64,000 bases of DNA from Bubalus kerabau (lineage: Eukaryota; Chordata; Mammalia; Artiodactyla; Bovidae), in assembly GCF_029407905.1 (NCBI RefSeq), contig NC_073635.1, forward strand, positions 34,153,501 to 34,217,500. Direction: 5' to 3'. The translations under genes and the position numbers were made by a program. Positions 61,212-64,000 of this stretch are shown here, piece after piece; position 1 is the first letter of the stretch, and the number at the start of each line of letters is the position of its first letter. The notes beneath the pieces are model-generated. The model saw only the letters and a program-made list of their open reading frames with translations, ran no database searches and was not told where the DNA came from.

Positions 61212-61534
61212 AACTGTATAATAAGATCTCAGGAATAATGTAGATGCATGAAAAAGCATTATTTGAACTTCAACTATGGATCCTTTTGGCAATTTTGGAG
61301 AAAAGAGATAACCTTTTTCTTTAAGAAATAACTTCAAAAAAAAAAAAAAAAGAAAGAAAGAAATGACTTCAAAGCATGACCCTCTTGCAAGAAGAATGTG
61401 ACATCGGCATTTGTGAGTGATCACTCAGCTGTGCAGAAAACGACCCTCTATAATTCCACGCAACAGTTGCTTCTCACACATCTGTCCAGATTGGGTCTCA
61501 GGAAGTAGCTGTCTGTTTGGGGGACATGGTGAAT
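61212..61534. other. Unique stretch with a poly(A)/GAAA run
   Basis: A-rich run at about 61335-61362 (A run followed by GAAAGAAAGAAA). Otherwise no feature seen. Confidence 0.5.
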
Positions 61535-61712
61535 CATATTTACAATCATCACAATAGATAAACAACAAGGCCACATCCAATATCCTGTGATAAACCATAT
61601 TAGAGAAGAATATGAAAAGAACATATGTATGTGTCACTGAGTCACTTGGCTGTACAGCAAAAAGTAACACAACATTGTAAATCAATTAGACTTTAATAAA
61701 CTTAAAAACAAA
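61535..61712 (+). mobile_element. Old L1 3-prime terminus
   Basis: GATAAACAACAAGGCCACAT, CAATATCCTGTGATAAACC, ACTTGGCTGTACAGCAAAAA, CAACATTGTAAATCAATTAG. Confidence 0.78.
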
Positions 61713-62245
61713 AAGATAAAGAACTCACACATAAATACAACAACAAAAAAAGATGTAAGGATCGTCAGTGATTCTGAAAGAGTCACAAATAACACATTTA
61801 TCACTGAAGTACCTCCGGAACTCCAAAATTCCTGGGCCTTATCCCCCTCCCCGACCACACACACCAAAAAAAAAAAACCACTCACCAGGAATAATTTTAC
61901 TCTCCACATAACAACCTCAGCTTAATTGCTTAATTTCTTTACCTTTGCAGATTTACATTTTTAACTTATAACCTATCTATGATATAGTCATTACACTTAA
62001 CTATTTCTAAAGTTGCCTTGGTTCTTGGAGGAATTATAAAGTGCCCAAGGCAAATACAATGGTGACTGAACTGAGAAATGCAAAAAGAAAAGTATTACAG
62101 AAAAAGCTGGTAGAGTATTTCTAATGAACTGTGTGATTAACTACAGCAGGTAAACTTTGGCAAAGGAAGACAGTGCTATTAATCTCACATAGGAAAGATA
62201 ACATACCTCAACAAGGACCTACTGTACAACACAGGGAATTATAGT

Positions 62246-62382
62246 AATATTTTGTAATAATCTATAAGGGGAAAGAACCTGAAAAAGAATCTAGAAAATA
62301 TATTCTCTCTCTCTTTCTCCATATATATATATTCTAGATTCTCTTTCAGATTCTTTTCCCTTATAGATTATTATAAAATATT
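62246..62382. repeat. Inverted repeat, 51-bp arms and 35-bp loop
   Basis: The arm 62246-62296 and the reverse complement of 62332-62382 differ at about four or five positions by eye. The loop is CT- and TA-rich (TATTCTCTCTCTCTTTCTCC, ATATATATATA). Both arms come from the same L1 3-prime-UTR segment. Confidence 0.9.
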
Positions 62383-62430
62383 GAATATAGTATATATATT
62401 AAATTCATAAGTCTAGGTATTTCTGGGCAC

Positions 62431-62651
62431 GTGTGTGTGCTTGGTGTGTGCTCAGGCGTGTCTGACTCTGCAACCTCATGGACTGTAGCCCGCCAGGTCC
62501 CTTTGTCTATGGGATTTCCCAGGCAAGAATATTGGAGTGGGTTACCATTTCCTCCTCCAGGGGATCTTCCCGACCCAGGAATCAAACCTGAGTCTCCTGT
62601 GTCTCCTGCACTGACAGGCAGATTCTGTACCACTGAGCCATCTGGGAAGCC
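62431..62651 (-). mobile_element. Bov-tA SINE
   Basis: GTGTGCTCAGGCGTGTCTGA, CATGGACTGTAGCCCGCCAG, then CCACTGAGCCATCTGGGAAG, minus strand. A duplicated CTGTGTCTCCTGC segment lies near 62597-62610. Confidence 0.93.
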
Positions 62652-62750
62652 TAACATACACATACGTCCATGTCTATGTTTAACTGACACTTTGCTGTAC
62701 AGCTGAAACTAATGCAACATTGTAAATCAACTATACTTCTATTAAAAAAA

Positions 62751-64000
62751 CAGATAAAATACCAATTACAAACTAAAGGCCTAATTTGCTCCTCATCTGT
62801 CATGTCCTCATGTGGAGCACATTGCAACTACTTCAAAATCATCTCAGTTCTTGAACTACTGATTTGTTGTATGATGAGACCAGATTCTTTAAAAACACAG
62901 GCTAACTTTTAAAATAAACCTTATGATGCCATGTAAAAAATGATCATAACATTAGTTAATTTCCTGATGTTGGAGATTTAAGCTTTTAACGTTAATATTT
63001 CAATGATATGGCCTTTGCACTTCCTACTTCTAAAGGCTTCTGGACTCTGAGAGGAATTATAATGTGTTCAGACTGTGTTTAGACTTGTGTGAGCAACAGA
63101 GAGGGTAAAAAAAGTTTCTGAAAGAGAAACAGTGAAGGCAGATCATAAAAATGATCTGTGTGTGGCATGTGTGGCAGCTGCAGGCTGTGCAAGCGGGCAG
63201 TAAAGAGTGTCACCCGCGGGAAGAAGAAGGGACGGTGGGCTCTCATTTGGGGGCACTGGGGCAGGAGCACAGAAGGAGGAGGACTGGGCCTGGCTGCCAG
63301 TCCTGACTCACCCCAGCCCGGTTCTGCAAAGAGTCTGCCCACAGGTCCTCTGCACTTCTCCTCAAATCAGCAGTCATTGGGAGAAGAATCTGCCATGTGA
63401 GAGGAGAGGTCAGCTGTCCACAAACCCTCAGCTCTGTTAGGAAAACATCTCATGTCTTCCTGGACACTGCTGCACACTTAAACACTTTCTAAGTGACAGT
63501 CTCCAGTCAGAAAAGCTGGGGATGTACTCCACGGCATAAGCATTTGAAAAATGAAAAAGTAAAACCAAATAAATCAGTAAAGAGTGTAGGGAAGGTTGCG
63601 TTTCCACAGGTGACCTCTTCCCTGGACTGATGCTTTCCCCATTTTTCTGAGCCTGACCTGCAGAGTATGCTCCAACCTTTCCTGAGCGACAGGAGGGGAA
63701 GACCAGTCCAGGGGCTGTGCCAACAGCCACAGAGGGCGAGGCTGGGCTGGGGAAACGCGGGATTGGAGACTTCTCTGGAGCAGAAGTACCAGGGGGGTTC
63801 GTAACCAAGTAAGGCTGTGGGAGGGGCCGTCACCTCCAACAATAGCTAGACCACCTTCATGGAGCTGTGGGCGGCTGGAGGGATGGGGGGAGGGCAGGAC
63901 GATGGACAAGGAGTTTGACCTCTTAATTAAACAAGGGGCACTGATCTATCCTTCTCAGATGCAGTTCAAAGCCTAATAAACTCCTCCAAGACAATTTTTA
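62751..64000. other. Unique intronic stretch
   Basis: No exon or repeat recognised. A GC-richer part (63150-63340, 63600-63900) has open frames on both strands without recognised homology. Confidence 0.5.

Larger units (their letters stand above)
62205..62750 (+). mobile_element. Old L1 3-prime end containing a fold-back repeat and a Bov-tA
   Basis: ACCTCAACAAGGACCTACTG, TACAACACAGGGAATTATAG, then the palindromic block 62246-62382, then a Bov-tA, then CACTTTGCTGTACAGCTGAA and AACATTGTAAATCAACTATA at the L1 terminus. Confidence 0.75.
41111..64000 (-). other. ATP8A2: Intron sequence upstream of the recognised ATP8A2 exon
   Basis: No preceding ATP8A2 exon (for instance the TGDKQETA block) was found. 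The stretch is dominated by BovB, the full-length L1 and SINE copies, with unique sequence between them. Intron status is inferred. Confidence 0.65.

Overview
The window is mammalian nuclear DNA from a ruminant, most likely a bovid. Ruminant-specific retroposons occur throughout on both strands: Bov-tA/BovA2 SINEs, BovB (RTE-type) LINEs and bovid-type L1 elements. A cetartiodactyl CHR-type SINE and older mammalian repeats (MaLR LTRs, MIR, L2, MER5A-like, an apparent pogo/Tigger-type transposon, many old L1 pieces) lie among them. Nothing looks bacterial, plasmid-like or CRISPR-like. Almost all open reading frames longer than 60 codons come from transposable elements or are chance frames.

Only one host coding exon could be recognised: a 173-nt internal exon on the minus strand at 40938-41110. 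It has good splice sites and encodes 57 residues of a P4-ATPase that I recognise as ATP8A2, a phosphatidylserine flippase. The rest of the window is then most simply read as the introns on either side. Lower coordinates are downstream and higher coordinates upstream in the transcript.

Layout: 1-12000 is intron with an old L1 3-prime-UTR piece, Bov-tA/BovA2 copies, a MaLR LTR split by a BovA2, and a CHR SINE. 11652-12244 is a 5-prime-truncated L1 with a clean target duplication. 12260-19480 is mostly non-repetitive, with a Tigger-like element and MIR/L2 pieces. 19488-25120 is retroposon-dense and includes a 5-prime-inverted (twin-primed) L1 inside an MLT1 LTR. 25150-39050 is sparse intron with an LTR hit by two BovB copies, old L1 pieces and one BovB. 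39057-46531 holds two minus-strand BovB copies flanking the ATP8A2 exon. 47412-57140 is a full-length L1 (about 8.3 kb of its own sequence) with 14-bp target duplications. It contains a second, 5-prime-truncated L1 inserted in its ORF1. 57160-64000 is intron with old L1, several Bov-tA copies and a 51-bp-arm inverted repeat.

The full-length L1 is the main structure. Its 5-prime UTR has a GC-rich promoter-like part and two tandem-repeat arrays. ORF1 was still in frame across the site when the nested L1 landed, and it also carries a probable 1-nt deletion near its end. ORF2 is in frame over about 1270 codons apart from two nonsense codons. I found no convincing novel gene system. The points worth following are the nested L1 history, the twin-primed L1, the palindrome near 62.3 kb and the inverted BovB copies around the exon.
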